Origin: an uncultured Clostridia bacterium
GTDB lineage: Bacteria; Bacillota; Clostridia; Christensenellales; CAG-917
DNA: 36,100 nucleotides
Assembly: GCA_947165815.1 (NCBI GenBank)
Contig: CAMVBZ010000004.1
Coordinates: 1-36,100, forward strand
Direction of reading: 5' to 3'
The stretch's first letter is position 1. Every line of letters starts with the position of its first letter. Shown here one piece after another: positions 8,659 to 17,364 of this stretch. The notes beneath the pieces were generated by a model. The model made no database searches, was not told the origin of the DNA, and saw only the letters and a list, made by a program, of their open reading frames with translations. The position numbers and the translations under genes were made by a program.

Positions 8659-9489
8659 ATGGATAAATTCAATCTCAGTGATGTACTACATCAAACATCT
8701 TTCTATACCAATAAAGCTTTAGGACAAAATTTTATTAGTGATACTAATTTGTTAAGTGCAATAGTATCAGATGCTGGAATAGAAAAAGAAGATACAGTAG
8801 TTGAGATTGGAACAGGAGCCGGAACTCTAACAAGAATAATTGCAGACAATGCAAAGAAAGTTTATTCATTTGAAGTGGATAGGAACCTTGAAAAGGTCTT
8901 AAATATTACTTTAAGTGGATATGAAAATATAGAAGTTATTTTTAAAGATATTCTTAGAATGAAAGATGATGCTCTTATAGAGATTATAGGGGATAGTAAT
9001 TTTAAGATGATTGGCAATTTGCCATATTATATTACAACACCATTACTTCTTAGATTTATAGAGTCTGATTTTAAAGTGGATTCCATAACAATCATGGTCC
9101 AAGAAGAGGTTGCAAGAAGGCTAATAGCAAAAGAGGGGACAGAAGATTATTCTTCCATTACTCTTGCGGTTGCTATGTGGGGAGATGCATCAATAACTAG
9201 AAAAGTTTCTAGAAATATGTTCTTCCCAACTCCAAATGTAGATAGTGCAGTTGTAACAATAAAGAGAAACGATTCCAAGATAGAAGGGTATGACAGAAAG
9301 AAGATTAATAAACTCGTAAGATCTGCTTTTGCTATGAGAAGAAAGACGCTTGCAAACAATCTTCAATCCGGATATCAAATAACAAAAGAAGAAGCAATAT
9401 CAAGAATTGAAAAAGCAGGTTTTGATAAAAATATTAGAGGAGAGAAGTTATCTCTAAAAGATTTCCTTAAGCTTAGCGAAGAATTTTAA
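8659..9489 (+). CDS. rsmA: 16S rRNA (adenine1518-N6/adenine1519-N6) dimethyltransferase
   Basis: 276 residues. Dimethylates two adjacent adenines in the loop of helix 45 near the 3' end of 16S rRNA, a late 30S maturation checkpoint. Motifs are complete: GQNFISD near residue 24, the SAM-binding VVEIGTGAGTLT near 50, and the catalytic NLPYYITTPLL near 117. The C-terminal helical domain (MRRKTLANNL) is intact. No good SD precedes the ATG, which is 1 nt after the upstream gene, so translational coupling is likely. It is the last gene before the 260-nt gap ahead of the S10 operon, and I see no strong terminator after it. Confidence 0.95.
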   Translation: MDKFNLSDVLHQTSFYTNKALGQNFISDTNLLSAIVSDAGIEKEDTVVEIGTGAGTLTRIIADNAKKVYSFEVDRNLEKVLNITLSGYENIEVIFKDILRMKDDALIEIIGDSNFKMIGNLPYYITTPLLLRFIESDFKVDSITIMVQEEVARRLIAKEGTEDYSSITLAVAMWGDASITRKVSRNMFFPTPNVDSAVVTIKRNDSKIEGYDRKKINKLVRSAFAMRRKTLANNLQSGYQITKEEAISRIEKAGFDKNIRGEKLSLKDFLKLSEEF

Positions 9490-9506
9490 TCCTATTCCTT
9501 AATATA

Positions 9507-9550
9507 ATATACGTGCGATATGCGTATGACACACGCGAGTACGTGTGCAC
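9507..9550. repeat. Cluster of alternating purine-pyrimidine runs (Z-DNA-prone)
   Basis: Four consecutive alternating purine-pyrimidine runs (9507-9517, 9518-9528, 9529-9537 and 9539-9550) make a CG/CA/TG-rich island inside otherwise very AT-rich intergenic DNA. Such tracts can adopt Z-DNA under negative supercoiling. The 9-mer ATATGCGTA (9518-9526) recurs in a similar island upstream of the rRNA operon (34959-34967). No protein or RNA gene is evident here. Confidence 0.5.
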
Positions 9551-9618
9551 TATATATTGTGTTTTTGTACCTACTAATAACTATTAATAAAATTATTTAT
9601 TTTTATATATAAATTCGT

Positions 9619-9647
9619 TTGACTTTAATTATATTAAACAGTAGAAT
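9619..9647 (+). promoter_or_regulatory. Promoter of the S10-spc-alpha ribosomal operon
   Basis: TTGACT (9619-9624), a 17-nt spacer and TAGAAT (9642-9647) form a good vegetative promoter, preceded by an AT-rich stretch that could act as an UP element. Transcription would start near 9654, about 96 nt before rpsJ. Confidence 0.7.
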
Positions 9648-9653
9648 TGAGCC

Positions 9654-9749
9654 ACTGTGCTGTAAAAAGGCACAATTTCCGCTGCTTTGACAGCGGGAAA
9701 AAAATAGAAAGACACACACGGATAAGTGTTAAAACATAGGAGGCTATAT
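9654..9749 (+). promoter_or_regulatory. Structured 5' leader of rpsJ (candidate ribosomal-protein leader)
   Basis: Two hairpins are visible: TGTGC/GCACA (9656-9660 with 9670-9674), and a stronger one with TTTCCGCTG (9676-9684) against CAGCGG-g-AAA (9691-9700, one bulged G) and a 6-nt loop. The second is followed by A residues, not T, so it is not a terminator. An SD AGGAGG (9738-9743) ends the leader. In E. coli and B. subtilis S10 operons are controlled through structured leaders; which protein would bind here is unknown. Confidence 0.45.
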
Positions 9750-10058
9750 ATGGCTGGACAAAAAATCAGAATCAAGCTCAAAGCATATGATCACGATCTC
9801 ATCGATACTTCTGCAGAGAAGATAGTTGAAACTGTAAAAGCAACAGGTACAAGAGTATCTGGACCTATCCCTCTTCCAACAGAGAAAGAGATTATTACCA
9901 TATTAAGAGCAACACACAAGTACAAAGACTCTCGTGAACAATTCGAATTAAGAACACACAAGCGTCTCATTGACATCTTTAATCCTTCACAAAAGACAAT
10001 TGAAGCATTAACAAAGCTCGATTTGCCAGCAGGTGTAGATGTCTCAATCAAATTTTAA
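9750..10058 (+). CDS. rpsJ: 30S ribosomal protein S10
   Basis: 102 residues, the standard length. Sits in the 30S head near S3 and S14, and as NusE it also joins transcription antitermination complexes. The sequence from [19 protein letters not shown] onward is the typical S10 start, with [10 protein letters not shown] and the THKRLIDI segment present. The ATG at 9750 follows AGGAGG by 6 nt. An in-frame ATG-like extension from 9726 adds eight poorly placed residues before the SD and is rejected. First gene of the long ribosomal operon. Confidence 0.97.
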   Translation: MAGQKIRIKLKAYDHDLIDTSAEKIVETVKATGTRVSGPIPLPTEKEIITILRATHKYKDSREQFELRTHKRLIDIFNPSQKTIEALTKLDLPAGVDVSIKF

Positions 10059-10094
10059 TTAGCAAATATTATTTAGTAGGAGGGTGAACTTTAC

Positions 10095-10724
10095 ATGGAT
10101 AAAGCAATCATCGGAAAGAAACTCGGAATGAGTCAAATCTTTGGAGATAACGGTATCGTAATACCTGTAACAGTTATTGAAGCAGGCCCATGCGTAGTTA
10201 CACAAGTTAAAACCAAAGAAAATGATGGATACGAAGCAATCCAAGTTGGATTTGAATCCATCAAAGAATCAAAGATCAACAAACCTCAAGCCGGTATATT
10301 TAAGAAAGCTGGTGTTGAGCCAAAGAAGTATCTTCGTGAATTTAGATTCGCTAACTGTGCTGACTATAAGCCAGGACAGGAACTAACCTGCGACATTTTT
10401 GCAGAAGGTAACAAAGTCGACGTAGTTGGAACAGCAAAAGGACATGGATTCAGCGGAACAATACAAAGATGGAATATGCATCGTGGACCAATGGCACACG
10501 GTTCAGGTTATCATCGTGGTGTAGGTTCTATGGGTTCTATCTCAGATCCAAGCAGAGTTTTCAAACTTAAACGTATGCCAGGACAATGGGGTGGCGAAAG
10601 AGTTACAATTCAAAACCTTACAGTTGTTCGCGTAGACAAAGCTCGCAATCTTCTTTTGATTAAAGGTGCAGTACCTGGAAAGGCAGGCAGCCTTGTTACA
10701 ATCAAAGAATCGGTTAAAGGTTAA
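10095..10724 (+). CDS. rplC: 50S ribosomal protein L3
   Basis: 209 residues. One of the first proteins to bind 23S rRNA; its extended loop reaches the peptidyl transferase centre. The loop is recognisable around residues 115-160 (GHGFSGTIQRW, HGSGYHRGVGSMG), and MPGQWGGERVTIQNL follows, where many bacteria carry the methylated Gln. A strong SD (AGGAGG, 10077-10082) precedes the start, 36 nt after rpsJ. Confidence 0.97.
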   Translation: MDKAIIGKKLGMSQIFGDNGIVIPVTVIEAGPCVVTQVKTKENDGYEAIQVGFESIKESKINKPQAGIFKKAGVEPKKYLREFRFANCADYKPGQELTCDIFAEGNKVDVVGTAKGHGFSGTIQRWNMHRGPMAHGSGYHRGVGSMGSISDPSRVFKLKRMPGQWGGERVTIQNLTVVRVDKARNLLLIKGAVPGKAGSLVTIKESVKG

Positions 10725-10738
10725 TCCGGAGGTTAGAT

Positions 10739-11362
10739 ATGGAACTTAAAGTCGTAAATATGGCCGGAAAGCAAACCGGAACAATTAAGTTAAGTGACGA
10801 GTTATTCAATCGTGAATATAATGATTCACTTATTCACCAAGTTGTAGTTTCTCAATTAGGAAACAAACGTCAAGGCACTTTCTCAGCAAAGACAAGAGCT
10901 GAAGTTAGTGGTGGTGGTATCAAACCTTTCCGTCAAAAGGGAACAGGTCATGCTCGTCAAGGATCAACAAGATCACCTAACCATGTACATGGTGGTATAG
11001 TCTTCGCAAAGAAGCCACGTAGCTTTACAACAAAGATTAATAAGGCAATGAAGGATCAAGCATTCCTTTCTGCATTATCACAAAAGATTCGTCAAAACGA
11101 AGTCGTTGTATTAGACAAGTTCGAACTTGCAGAAGCAAAGACAAAGTTAGTAGCAAATTGTGTAGATGCATTAAAGTTAGAAGGAAGCGCAAGATTTGTA
11201 TTAGCAGGATATGATGCAACAGCAGTTCTTGCTACAAGAAATATGCCAACAGTTGCAGTTACTGAAATGCGTACATTAAGCGTATATGAAGTGGTTTCTA
11301 CAAAAACACTTGTTATCGAACAAGACGCTCTTAAGCAAATAGAGGAGGGTTCAAATGACTAA
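10739..11362 (+). CDS. rplD: 50S ribosomal protein L4
   Basis: 207 residues, normal length. L4 lines the peptide exit tunnel; in E. coli it also represses its own S10 operon. The tunnel loop with its basic Gly/Arg-rich sequence (KPFRQKGTGHARQGSTRSP) lies near residues 62-80. The gene follows rplC by 14 nt and its last codons overlap the rplW start by 8 nt, so L4 and L23 are translationally coupled. Confidence 0.97.
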   Translation: MELKVVNMAGKQTGTIKLSDELFNREYNDSLIHQVVVSQLGNKRQGTFSAKTRAEVSGGGIKPFRQKGTGHARQGSTRSPNHVHGGIVFAKKPRSFTTKINKAMKDQAFLSALSQKIRQNEVVVLDKFELAEAKTKLVANCVDALKLEGSARFVLAGYDATAVLATRNMPTVAVTEMRTLSVYEVVSTKTLVIEQDALKQIEEGSND

Positions 11363-11645
11363 TTATGATGTTATTTTAGCACCTGTACTTTCCGAAAAGA
11401 GCTATGACGGAATTCCAAGCAAGAAATATACTTTCAAGGTAGCCGTCAACGCAACAAAAGGACAGATTAAAGACGCAGTAGAAAAAATCTTCGGTGTCAA
11501 GGTTGCAAAAGTCAATACACTTCGTTATGACGGAAAGAAAAAGAGAATGGGCCGTTACGAAGGAAAGACAGCACAATTCAAGAAAGCAGTAGTTACACTT
11601 ACAGAAAATTCAAAAGCAATTGAATTCTTTGAAAGTTTAGCATAA
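11355..11645 (+). CDS. rplW: 50S ribosomal protein L23
   Basis: 96 residues. Located at the tunnel exit, where trigger factor and SRP dock. The N-terminal LAPVLSEKSYD and the YTFKVAVNATKGQIKDAVEKIF stretch are typical, as is the basic loop GKKKRMGRYEG. The SD (GAGGAGG, 11342-11348) lies inside the end of rplD. Confidence 0.96.
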   Translation: MTNYDVILAPVLSEKSYDGIPSKKYTFKVAVNATKGQIKDAVEKIFGVKVAKVNTLRYDGKKKRMGRYEGKTAQFKKAVVTLTENSKAIEFFESLA

Positions 11646-11660
11646 TAGGAGGACATAAAA

Positions 11661-12488
11661 ATGGCAGTTAAGAAATATAAACCAACATCTCCAGCACGCC
11701 GTTTTATGAGTGTGTCTGACTATGCAGAAATCACAGGTGACGTACGTGAACGTTCCTTAATAGTTTCAATGCCACATTCTGGTGGAAGAAACGCACAAGG
11801 TAAGATCACAGTTCGTCATATCGGTGGCGGAAACAAAACAAAGTATCGTGTTATAGATTTCAAACGTAATAAAGATGGTATTCCTGCAAAAGTTGCAGCT
11901 ATCGAATACGATCCAAATCGTTCAGCAAACATCGCATTATTATATTATGCAGATGGTGAAAAGAGATACATTATTGCACCTCTTGGATTAACAGCAGGCG
12001 ATACAGTAGTTAGCGGTGAAGATGCAGATATCAAGATTGGTAATGCACTTCCATTAAGCAAAATACCAGATGGAACAATTATTCATAACATCGAGTTCGA
12101 ACCAGGACGTGGTGGAAAGATTGCTCGTACAGCAGGTGGTTATGCTCAATTAATGGCAAAAGAAGGCAAATATGCAACACTTCGTATGCCAAGTGGAGAA
12201 ATGAGATATGTTCTTCTCACATGTAAAGCAACTATCGGCCAAGTAGGTAACTTAGACCATGAAATCATTAGCCTTGGTAAAGCTGGAAAGACAAGACACT
12301 TAGGTGTTCGTCCAACAGTTAGAGGTGTTGTAATGAACCCATGTGATCACCCACACGGTGGTGGTGAAGGTAAATCTCCAATCGGACATGCATCTCCACT
12401 TACTCCTTGGGGTAAACCAGCACTTGGATATAAGACTCGTAAACAAAAGAAGAATTCTTCCAAGTTATTAATTAAGCGTGTAAACTGA
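11661..12488 (+). CDS. rplB: 50S ribosomal protein L2
   Basis: 275 residues. A primary 23S rRNA binder needed for subunit joining and peptidyl transfer. The highly conserved [13 protein letters not shown] stretch, with the histidine near the catalytic centre, lies near residues 220-232. The N-terminal [12 protein letters not shown] and the central [15 protein letters not shown] are standard. A clear SD (AGGAGG, 11647-11652) is present and the stop overlaps the SD of rpsS. Confidence 0.97.
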   Translation: MAVKKYKPTSPARRFMSVSDYAEITGDVRERSLIVSMPHSGGRNAQGKITVRHIGGGNKTKYRVIDFKRNKDGIPAKVAAIEYDPNRSANIALLYYADGEKRYIIAPLGLTAGDTVVSGEDADIKIGNALPLSKIPDGTIIHNIEFEPGRGGKIARTAGGYAQLMAKEGKYATLRMPSGEMRYVLLTCKATIGQVGNLDHEIISLGKAGKTRHLGVRPTVRGVVMNPCDHPHGGGEGKSPIGHASPLTPWGKPALGYKTRKQKKNSSKLLIKRVN

Positions 12489-12496
12489 GGTGAATT

Positions 12497-12775
12497 ATGA
12501 GTAGAAGTATTAAGAAAGGCCCATATGTAGAAGAAAGGCTATTAAAGAGAATCGAAGAAATGAATGAAACAGGCAAGAAAGTCGCAGTTAAGACATGGTC
12601 CCGTTCATCAACAATCTTCCCACAAATGGTTGGACATACAATCGCAGTCCACAATGGAAAGAGATTCATTTCTGTTTATGTCACCGAAGATATGGTCGGA
12701 TGTAAACTTGGAGAATTTGCTCCAACACGTACATTCACAGGACATAGTGGCGACAAGACCACAGTAGGAAAATAA
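12497..12775 (+). CDS. rpsS: 30S ribosomal protein S19
   Basis: 92 residues, standard length. Binds the 30S head beside S13 and contacts A-site tRNA. The opening [17 protein letters not shown] and the end [14 protein letters not shown] are diagnostic. It follows rplB by 8 nt, with a short SD (GAGGTG) overlapping the rplB stop. Confidence 0.96.
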   Translation: MSRSIKKGPYVEERLLKRIEEMNETGKKVAVKTWSRSSTIFPQMVGHTIAVHNGKRFISVYVTEDMVGCKLGEFAPTRTFTGHSGDKTTVGK

Positions 12776-12788
12776 TTAGGAGGGTAAT

Positions 12789-13178
12789 ATGGCTACAAGA
12801 AGCAGAGAAAAATCAAAGGCACGTCAAGCAGCAGCTGACAAACGCCCATATGCTATCGCAAAGTACATCAGAATCTCTCCATTCAAGGTACGTGTAGTAC
12901 TCGACAATATCAGAGGAAAGGACTTAAACGAAGCAATCGGTATATTAGAAGCAACACCAAAGGCAGCTTGCGAACCAATCTTAAAGGTTGTTAACAGCGC
13001 AGCAGCTAATGCAGAAAACAATATGAATTTGGCAAGAGGCGATTTATATGTTGCAGAATGTTTTGCAGACGATGGCCCAACACTCAAGAGAGTTAGACCA
13101 ATGTCCAAAGGTAGAGCATATCGTATCAATAAACGCACATGTCATATAACAGTCATTCTTGACGTGAAAAATGCATAA
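12789..13178 (+). CDS. rplV: 50S ribosomal protein L22
   Basis: 129 residues, roughly 15-20 longer at the N terminus than the common 110-residue form. The extension is basic ([20 protein letters not shown]) and precedes the conserved [17 protein letters not shown]. The tunnel-lining beta hairpin is near the C terminus ([18 protein letters not shown]), where macrolide-resistance changes occur in other species. A strong SD (AGGAGGG) supports this start, so the extension is likely real. Confidence 0.96.
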   Translation: MATRSREKSKARQAAADKRPYAIAKYIRISPFKVRVVLDNIRGKDLNEAIGILEATPKAACEPILKVVNSAAANAENNMNLARGDLYVAECFADDGPTLKRVRPMSKGRAYRINKRTCHITVILDVKNA

Positions 13179-13189
13179 GGAGATATAGT

Positions 13190-13861
13190 ATGGGACAAAA
13201 AGTCAATCCACATGGACTAAGAGTCGGTATCAACAAGGGATGGAATGCAAATTGGTATGCAGATAAATCCAAGTTCGCAGATTTCATCGTTGAAGATGAC
13301 AAAATCCGTAAGTTCATTAAAACAAAATACTACGAAAATGCAATTTCAAAGATCGTTATCGAGAGAAATATTGACAATTTAACAGTAAATATCTATTCTG
13401 GCCAATCCGGTATCCTTATTGGAAAAGCTGGTGCAGGTGTAAATCAAATCATCGAAGAAGTCAAGAGTCTCATCAAAGATGACCATCGTAATGTAAGAGT
13501 AAACATCTACGAAGTAAAACATGTAGATAGTGACGCACAACTCGTAGCAGAATCAATAGCAAAACAATTAGAAAATAGAGCATCATTCCGTAGGGCAATG
13601 AAACAAGCTCAATCAAGAGCAATGAAAGCCGGAGTAAAAGGAATCAAGACAAAAGTTAGTGGTCGTTTAGATGGTGCAGAAATTGCAAGATCTGAAAGTT
13701 ATCATGAAGGTTCAATTCCTCTTCAAACACTCAGAGCAGATATCGATTACGGTGTAGCAACAGCTCACACAACATTCGGTGCAATCGGTGTAAAGGTTTG
13801 GATTTATAAAGGCGAAAAGAGAACAATAAAAGAAGGAGGTACCGCAAATGTTAATGCCTAA
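13190..13861 (+). CDS. rpsC: 30S ribosomal protein S3
   Basis: 223 residues. Forms the mRNA entry site with S4 and S5 and contributes to helicase activity. The start [13 protein letters not shown] is diagnostic; a KH domain with its GxxG loop ([10 protein letters not shown]) lies near residues 68-77. The C-terminal S3 domain, with DGAEIARSE, begins near 160. Its last 14 nt overlap the beginning of rplP, whose SD lies within rpsC. Confidence 0.97.
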   Translation: MGQKVNPHGLRVGINKGWNANWYADKSKFADFIVEDDKIRKFIKTKYYENAISKIVIERNIDNLTVNIYSGQSGILIGKAGAGVNQIIEEVKSLIKDDHRNVRVNIYEVKHVDSDAQLVAESIAKQLENRASFRRAMKQAQSRAMKAGVKGIKTKVSGRLDGAEIARSESYHEGSIPLQTLRADIDYGVATAHTTFGAIGVKVWIYKGEKRTIKEGGTANVNA

Positions 13862-14279
13862 ACGTGTCAAAAGACGTAAACAACAAAGAGGCAGAATGAA
13901 GGGTATTGCTACAAAAGGTAATTACGTAGCATATGGCGAGTATGGACTTCAAGCTCAAGAGCCATGCTGGATCACAGCAAACCAAATAGAGGCAGCCCGT
14001 GTAGCCATGACAAGATTTATTCGCCGTGGCGGTCAAGTATGGGTTGATATATTCCCTCACAAGCCAGTAACAAAGAAGCCACTTGGAACTCGTATGGGTA
14101 GTGGTAAAGGATCTCCAGAATTCTGGGTAGCAGTAGTAAAGCCAGGTCGCGTAATGTTTGAAATAGCAGGAGTTGACGAGGCAACAGCAAAAGAGGCACT
14201 TCGTCTCGCAGGATCAAAACTTCCAATTAAGTGTAAGGTTATCGCAGCAGAAAAGAAGGCCGAAGGTGGTGAACAATGA
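13848..14279 (+). CDS. rplP: 50S ribosomal protein L16
   Basis: 143 residues. Binds near the A site and central protuberance and helps tRNA accommodation. [15 protein letters not shown] is the canonical start; [21 protein letters not shown], conserved around residue 81, is the region hydroxylated in some bacteria. The start at 13848 is 7 nt after a strong AAGGAGGT SD. The gene overlaps rpsC by 14 nt and rpmC by 4 nt (ATGA). Confidence 0.97.
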   Translation: MLMPKRVKRRKQQRGRMKGIATKGNYVAYGEYGLQAQEPCWITANQIEAARVAMTRFIRRGGQVWVDIFPHKPVTKKPLGTRMGSGKGSPEFWVAVVKPGRVMFEIAGVDEATAKEALRLAGSKLPIKCKVIAAEKKAEGGEQ

Positions 14280-14485
14280 AAGGTAAACAAGTAAACGAAA
14301 TGACAGATAAAGAGCTTGCAGCAAAGCTTGACGAACTCAAATCTGAGTTGTTCTTCCTACGCTTAAAGCATGCTACAAATCAACTAGACAACCCAATGGT
14401 TTTAGTTGAAACAAGACGTGACATTGCTCGCGTTAAGACAGTTATTCGCCAAAGAGAAATCGCAAAGGCGAAAGAAGCAAAGTAA
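14276..14485 (+). CDS. rpmC: 50S ribosomal protein L29
   Basis: 69 residues, two long helices at the tunnel exit beside L23. The central [20 protein letters not shown], with the ARxKT core, is typical. It starts inside the rplP stop codon (ATGA overlap), indicating coupled translation. Confidence 0.95.
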   Translation: MKGKQVNEMTDKELAAKLDELKSELFFLRLKHATNQLDNPMVLVETRRDIARVKTVIRQREIAKAKEAK

Positions 14486-14501
14486 TACGGAGGATAGATA
14501 A

Positions 14502-14762
14502 ATGGAAGAAAAAAGAAACCTTCGCAAGGAAAGAGTAGGAATAGTTGTATCAAACAAAATGGATAAGACCATAACAGTTCAAATCACAGAAAGATATAAA
14601 CATCCTTTATATAAGAAGATTTTGAAACGTTCAAAGAAATTCTTGGCACATGATGAGAAGAATGAAGCTGAAATCGGAGATAAAGTCCTAATCGCTGAAA
14701 CTCGTCCTCTCTCCAAGAACAAACATTTCCGTCTCGTTGAAATCATCGAGAAGGCTAAATAA
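14502..14762 (+). CDS. rpsQ: 30S ribosomal protein S17
   Basis: 86 residues, an OB-fold protein that nucleates 16S 5'-domain assembly. [15 protein letters not shown] near residues 12-26 and [16 protein letters not shown] near the end match the family well. It follows rpmC by 16 nt with a CGGAGG SD. Confidence 0.95.
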   Translation: MEEKRNLRKERVGIVVSNKMDKTITVQITERYKHPLYKKILKRSKKFLAHDEKNEAEIGDKVLIAETRPLSKNKHFRLVEIIEKAK

Positions 14763-14777
14763 TGGGGAGGCAGTATT

Positions 14778-15146
14778 ATGGTACAACCACAGACAAGACT
14801 TAAAGTTGCCGACAATAGCGGCGCAAAAGAAATTATGTGTATCAGAGTTCTTGGCGGTTCATTCCGTAGATCAGGTGGTATTGGTGATATTATCGTTGCA
14901 AGCGTTAAATCAGCAATCTCTGGTGGAAAAGTCAAGAAAGGTGATGTAGTAAAAGCAGTTATAGTTCGTACGCATTTCCCAGTACGTAGAAACGATGGTA
15001 GCACAGTAGTATTTGATGATAACGCAGCAGTTATTATTGATGAACAAAAGCAACCAGTTGGAACACGTATCTTTGGGCCTATTGCAAGAGAACTAAGAGA
15101 TAAAGACTTCGGCAAGATTATATCTCTTGCACCAGAAGTATTATAA
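14778..15146 (+). CDS. rplN: 50S ribosomal protein L14
   Basis: 122 residues, the invariant length of L14. Binds 23S rRNA at the subunit interface and is the docking site of the silencing factor Rsf[19 protein letters not shown] and [17 protein letters not shown] are strongly conserved markers. It follows rpsQ by 15 nt with a GGGGAGG SD. Confidence 0.97.
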   Translation: MVQPQTRLKVADNSGAKEIMCIRVLGGSFRRSGGIGDIIVASVKSAISGGKVKKGDVVKAVIVRTHFPVRRNDGSTVVFDDNAAVIIDEQKQPVGTRIFGPIARELRDKDFGKIISLAPEVL

Positions 15147-15158
15147 GAGGAGGGTATT

Positions 15159-15566
15159 ATGAAATTAAGTGTTAAAAAAGGTGACACCGTAATGGTAATA
15201 TCCGGTAAAGACAAAGGCAAAACTGGAAAAATCTTAGCAGTTGATACAAAGACTGGAAGAATTTATGTTGAAGGAATCAACATAGTTGCAAAGAGCAAGA
15301 AACCTCGTAGTGCACAAGATAAAGGTGGAATCATTAAGCAAGAAGGCAAGATCGATGCATCTAACGTTATGGTCGTTTGCCCACAATGTGGTGAAGTCAT
15401 CAGAGTTGCACACAAAGAGCAAGAAGGAAAAGATGGAAAGAAAAAATTCGTCCGTGTTTGTCCTAAGTGCGGTGTTGTATTAGAGGAAAAGAAAGTTACA
15501 GCAAAGAAAGCTGCAAAGAAAGCTGCAAAAAAGAAAGTAGAAAAGAAAGCAGCAGATGAAGAATAA
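15159..15566 (+). CDS. rplX: 50S ribosomal protein L24 with basic C-terminal tail
   Basis: 135 residues, about 30 more than usual. The KOW motif near residues 5-25 ([19 protein letters not shown]) starts 50S assembly near the tunnel exit. A zinc ribbon follows: CPQC near 72 and CPKC near 102, the cysteine-plus form seen in many Firmicutes. The extra length is a low-complexity Ala/Lys tail ([12 protein letters not shown]) that may bind rRNA or be partly disordered. It is preceded by an AGGAGGG SD, 12 nt after rplN. Confidence 0.95.
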   Translation: MKLSVKKGDTVMVISGKDKGKTGKILAVDTKTGRIYVEGINIVAKSKKPRSAQDKGGIIKQEGKIDASNVMVVCPQCGEVIRVAHKEQEGKDGKKKFVRVCPKCGVVLEEKKVTAKKAAKKAAKKKVEKKAADEE

Positions 15567-15580
15567 TCGTGGAGGACAAA

Positions 15581-16183
15581 ATGGCGGAGAAAAAGAATAC
15601 TCAGGTTGCTAAGGCACCTGCAACCGATATTAATGTCGCTGAAAGATACAGACTTAAGACAATGTATAAGAATGAAGTCGTTCCAGCACTTATTAAGCGT
15701 TTTGGATATACAAACGTTAATCAAGTACCAAAGATTGACAAAATCGTTCTCAACATGGGTCTTGGTGATGTAAAAGACAACACAAAGAGCTTACAACTCG
15801 CAGTAGAAGAGTTGAAAGTAATCGCTGGACAAAAGCCAGTTATTACAAAAGCTAAGAAGAGCGTTGCAAACTTCAAAGTAAGAGAAAACCAAGATGTCGG
15901 TGCAAAGGTTACACTTCGTGGAAACCAAATGTACGACTTCTTTGATAAACTCGTTTCTATAGCTCTCCCAAGAGTTAGAGACTTTAGAGGTGTATCAACA
16001 AAATCATTTGACGGAAGAGGAAACTATGCTCTTGGTATCAAAGAACAATTAATCTTCCCAGAAATCGAATTCGACAAGATCGAAAAGATTCGTGGTTTTG
16101 ATGTTTGCATCGTAACAACAGCAGTTAACGATGAAGAGGCACGTGAGTTATTAAAACTCATGGGAATGCCTTTTGCAAAATAA
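15581..16183 (+). CDS. rplE: 50S ribosomal protein L5 with short N-terminal extension
   Basis: 200 residues. Binds 5S rRNA and P-site tRNA in the central protuberance. The usual start corresponds to [17 protein letters not shown], so about 20 residues (rich in Lys, Ala and Thr) are added in front. The ATG at 15581 lies 5 nt after GGAGG (15571-15575). A GTG at 15569 overlaps that SD and is rejected. [11 protein letters not shown] and [22 protein letters not shown] are conserved family segments. Confidence 0.95.
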   Translation: MAEKKNTQVAKAPATDINVAERYRLKTMYKNEVVPALIKRFGYTNVNQVPKIDKIVLNMGLGDVKDNTKSLQLAVEELKVIAGQKPVITKAKKSVANFKVRENQDVGAKVTLRGNQMYDFFDKLVSIALPRVRDFRGVSTKSFDGRGNYALGIKEQLIFPEIEFDKIEKIRGFDVCIVTTAVNDEEARELLKLMGMPFAK

Positions 16184-16197
16184 TGGAGGACTGAATT

Positions 16198-16383
16198 ATG
16201 GCAAGAACAGCATTAAAGAATAAACAAGCCAAAAAGCAAAAGTTCAGCACACGTGAATATACACGTTGCAAGATTTGTGGTCGTCCACATGCAGTTTTAA
16301 GAAAGTATGGTATTTGTCGTGTTTGCTTCAGAGATTTAGCTTACAAAGGTGAAATCCCTGGTGTAAAGAAGGCAAGTTGGTAA
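16198..16383 (+). CDS. rpsZ: 30S ribosomal protein S14, zinc-binding type Z
   Basis: 61 residues, the short zinc form rather than the 90-residue zinc-free form. Two CxxC pairs, CKIC and CRVC, lie near residues 23 and 39. [11 protein letters not shown] and the ending [15 protein letters not shown] are diagnostic. It lies 14 nt after rplE with its own GGAGG SD. No zinc-independent copy is seen in the window. Confidence 0.97.
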   Translation: MARTALKNKQAKKQKFSTREYTRCKICGRPHAVLRKYGICRVCFRDLAYKGEIPGVKKASW

Positions 16384-16398
16384 GAGGAGGAAGATAAA

Positions 16399-16794
16399 AT
16401 GACAGATCCTATTGCAGATATGCTTACAAGAATTCGTAACGCATTAACAGTAAAGAAAGAAAAGGTCGAAATACCTGCCTCTAAACTTAAAATAGACATT
16501 GCTAACATCCTCGTAAAAGAAGGATATATTCAAGCATGTGAGGTAATTGAAGCAAAACCACAAAATTCTATCGTACTTACACTTAAGTATGCACAAAATA
16601 AGAATTTGAAAGTTATCACTGGACTCGAAAGAGTATCAAAGCCAGGACTTCGTGTTTATGCAGACGTAAACAATATACCAAAGGTATATAATGGACTCGG
16701 TATCGCAATCTTATCTACATCAAAGGGAATCCTTTCAGATAAGGAAGCAAGAGCAATGAACGTTGGTGGCGAAGTATTAGCAAAGATTTGGTAA
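16399..16794 (+). CDS. rpsH: 30S ribosomal protein S8
   Basis: 131 residues, normal length. Binds helix 21 of 16S rRNA; in E. coli it represses the spc operon. The start [16 protein letters not shown] and the C-terminal segment [20 protein letters not shown] are diagnostic. It follows rpsZ by 15 nt with an AGGAGGA SD. Confidence 0.97.
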   Translation: MTDPIADMLTRIRNALTVKKEKVEIPASKLKIDIANILVKEGYIQACEVIEAKPQNSIVLTLKYAQNKNLKVITGLERVSKPGLRVYADVNNIPKVYNGLGIAILSTSKGILSDKEARAMNVGGEVLAKIW

Positions 16795-16807
16795 GGAGGA
16801 AGTAAAA

Positions 16808-17350
16808 ATGTCAAGAATAGGTAGAGAACCAATTAAGCTTCCAAGCAATGTTAAGTTTGAAAACAAAGACAACCTTATCACAATTTCTGGTCCACTTGGA
16901 ACATTAACACAAGAAGTTGCAAAATCAATCACAGTTGAATGTGAAGATGGTGTTATCCATGTAAAACGTAGCTCAGATGTTAAAGAACAAAGAGCATTAC
17001 ACGGATTATATCGTGCTTTACTCAACAACATGGTAATTGGAGTATCAAAAGGCTTCGAAAAGACAGTTGTTGCACAAGGTGTTGGTTTTAAGATTTCACT
17101 TCAAGGTAGCAACAAGCTAGTCATGGACATCGGATTCTCTCATCCAGTAGAATTCGTTGCACCAGCAGGAATTAAGTTTGAATTACGTCAACCTTTAGAA
17201 ATCACAGTAATCGGTGCAGATAGACAAGTAGTTGGACAAACAGCAGCATCTATCAAAGCAATCAAGAAGATTGAACCATATCATGGATATGGATTCCATT
17301 ACAAAGATGAAAAAGTCGTACTCAAACCAGGTAAGACAACCGGTAAATAA
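16808..17350 (+). CDS. rplF: 50S ribosomal protein L6
   Basis: 180 residues, two L6 repeats near the sarcin-ricin loop and GTPase centre. MSRIGREPIKLPSNV and the two GPLG and VGQGV-like segments are typical. The C-terminal family signature, normally close to PYKGKGIRY, reads PYHGYGFHY here, a departure at usually basic positions but in frame with good flanking sequence. It is tightly linked in the spc part of the operon with an AGGAGG SD. Confidence 0.95.
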   Translation: MSRIGREPIKLPSNVKFENKDNLITISGPLGTLTQEVAKSITVECEDGVIHVKRSSDVKEQRALHGLYRALLNNMVIGVSKGFEKTVVAQGVGFKISLQGSNKLVMDIGFSHPVEFVAPAGIKFELRQPLEITVIGADRQVVGQTAASIKAIKKIEPYHGYGFHYKDEKVVLKPGKTTGK

Positions 17351-17364
17351 TGTGAGGTAGAATT

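Noticed and set aside
9676-9710. Terminator before rpsJ
   Set aside because: The hairpin is followed by A residues on the plus strand, with no T tract.
9726-9749. Earlier start for rpsJ
   Set aside because: It precedes the AGGAGG site, adds residues not found in S10, and is not an ATG start with an SD.
14579-15220. 213-residue open frame on the minus strand across rpsQ-rplN
   Set aside because: It is the mirror of conserved ribosomal protein genes, with no SD and no recognisable domain.
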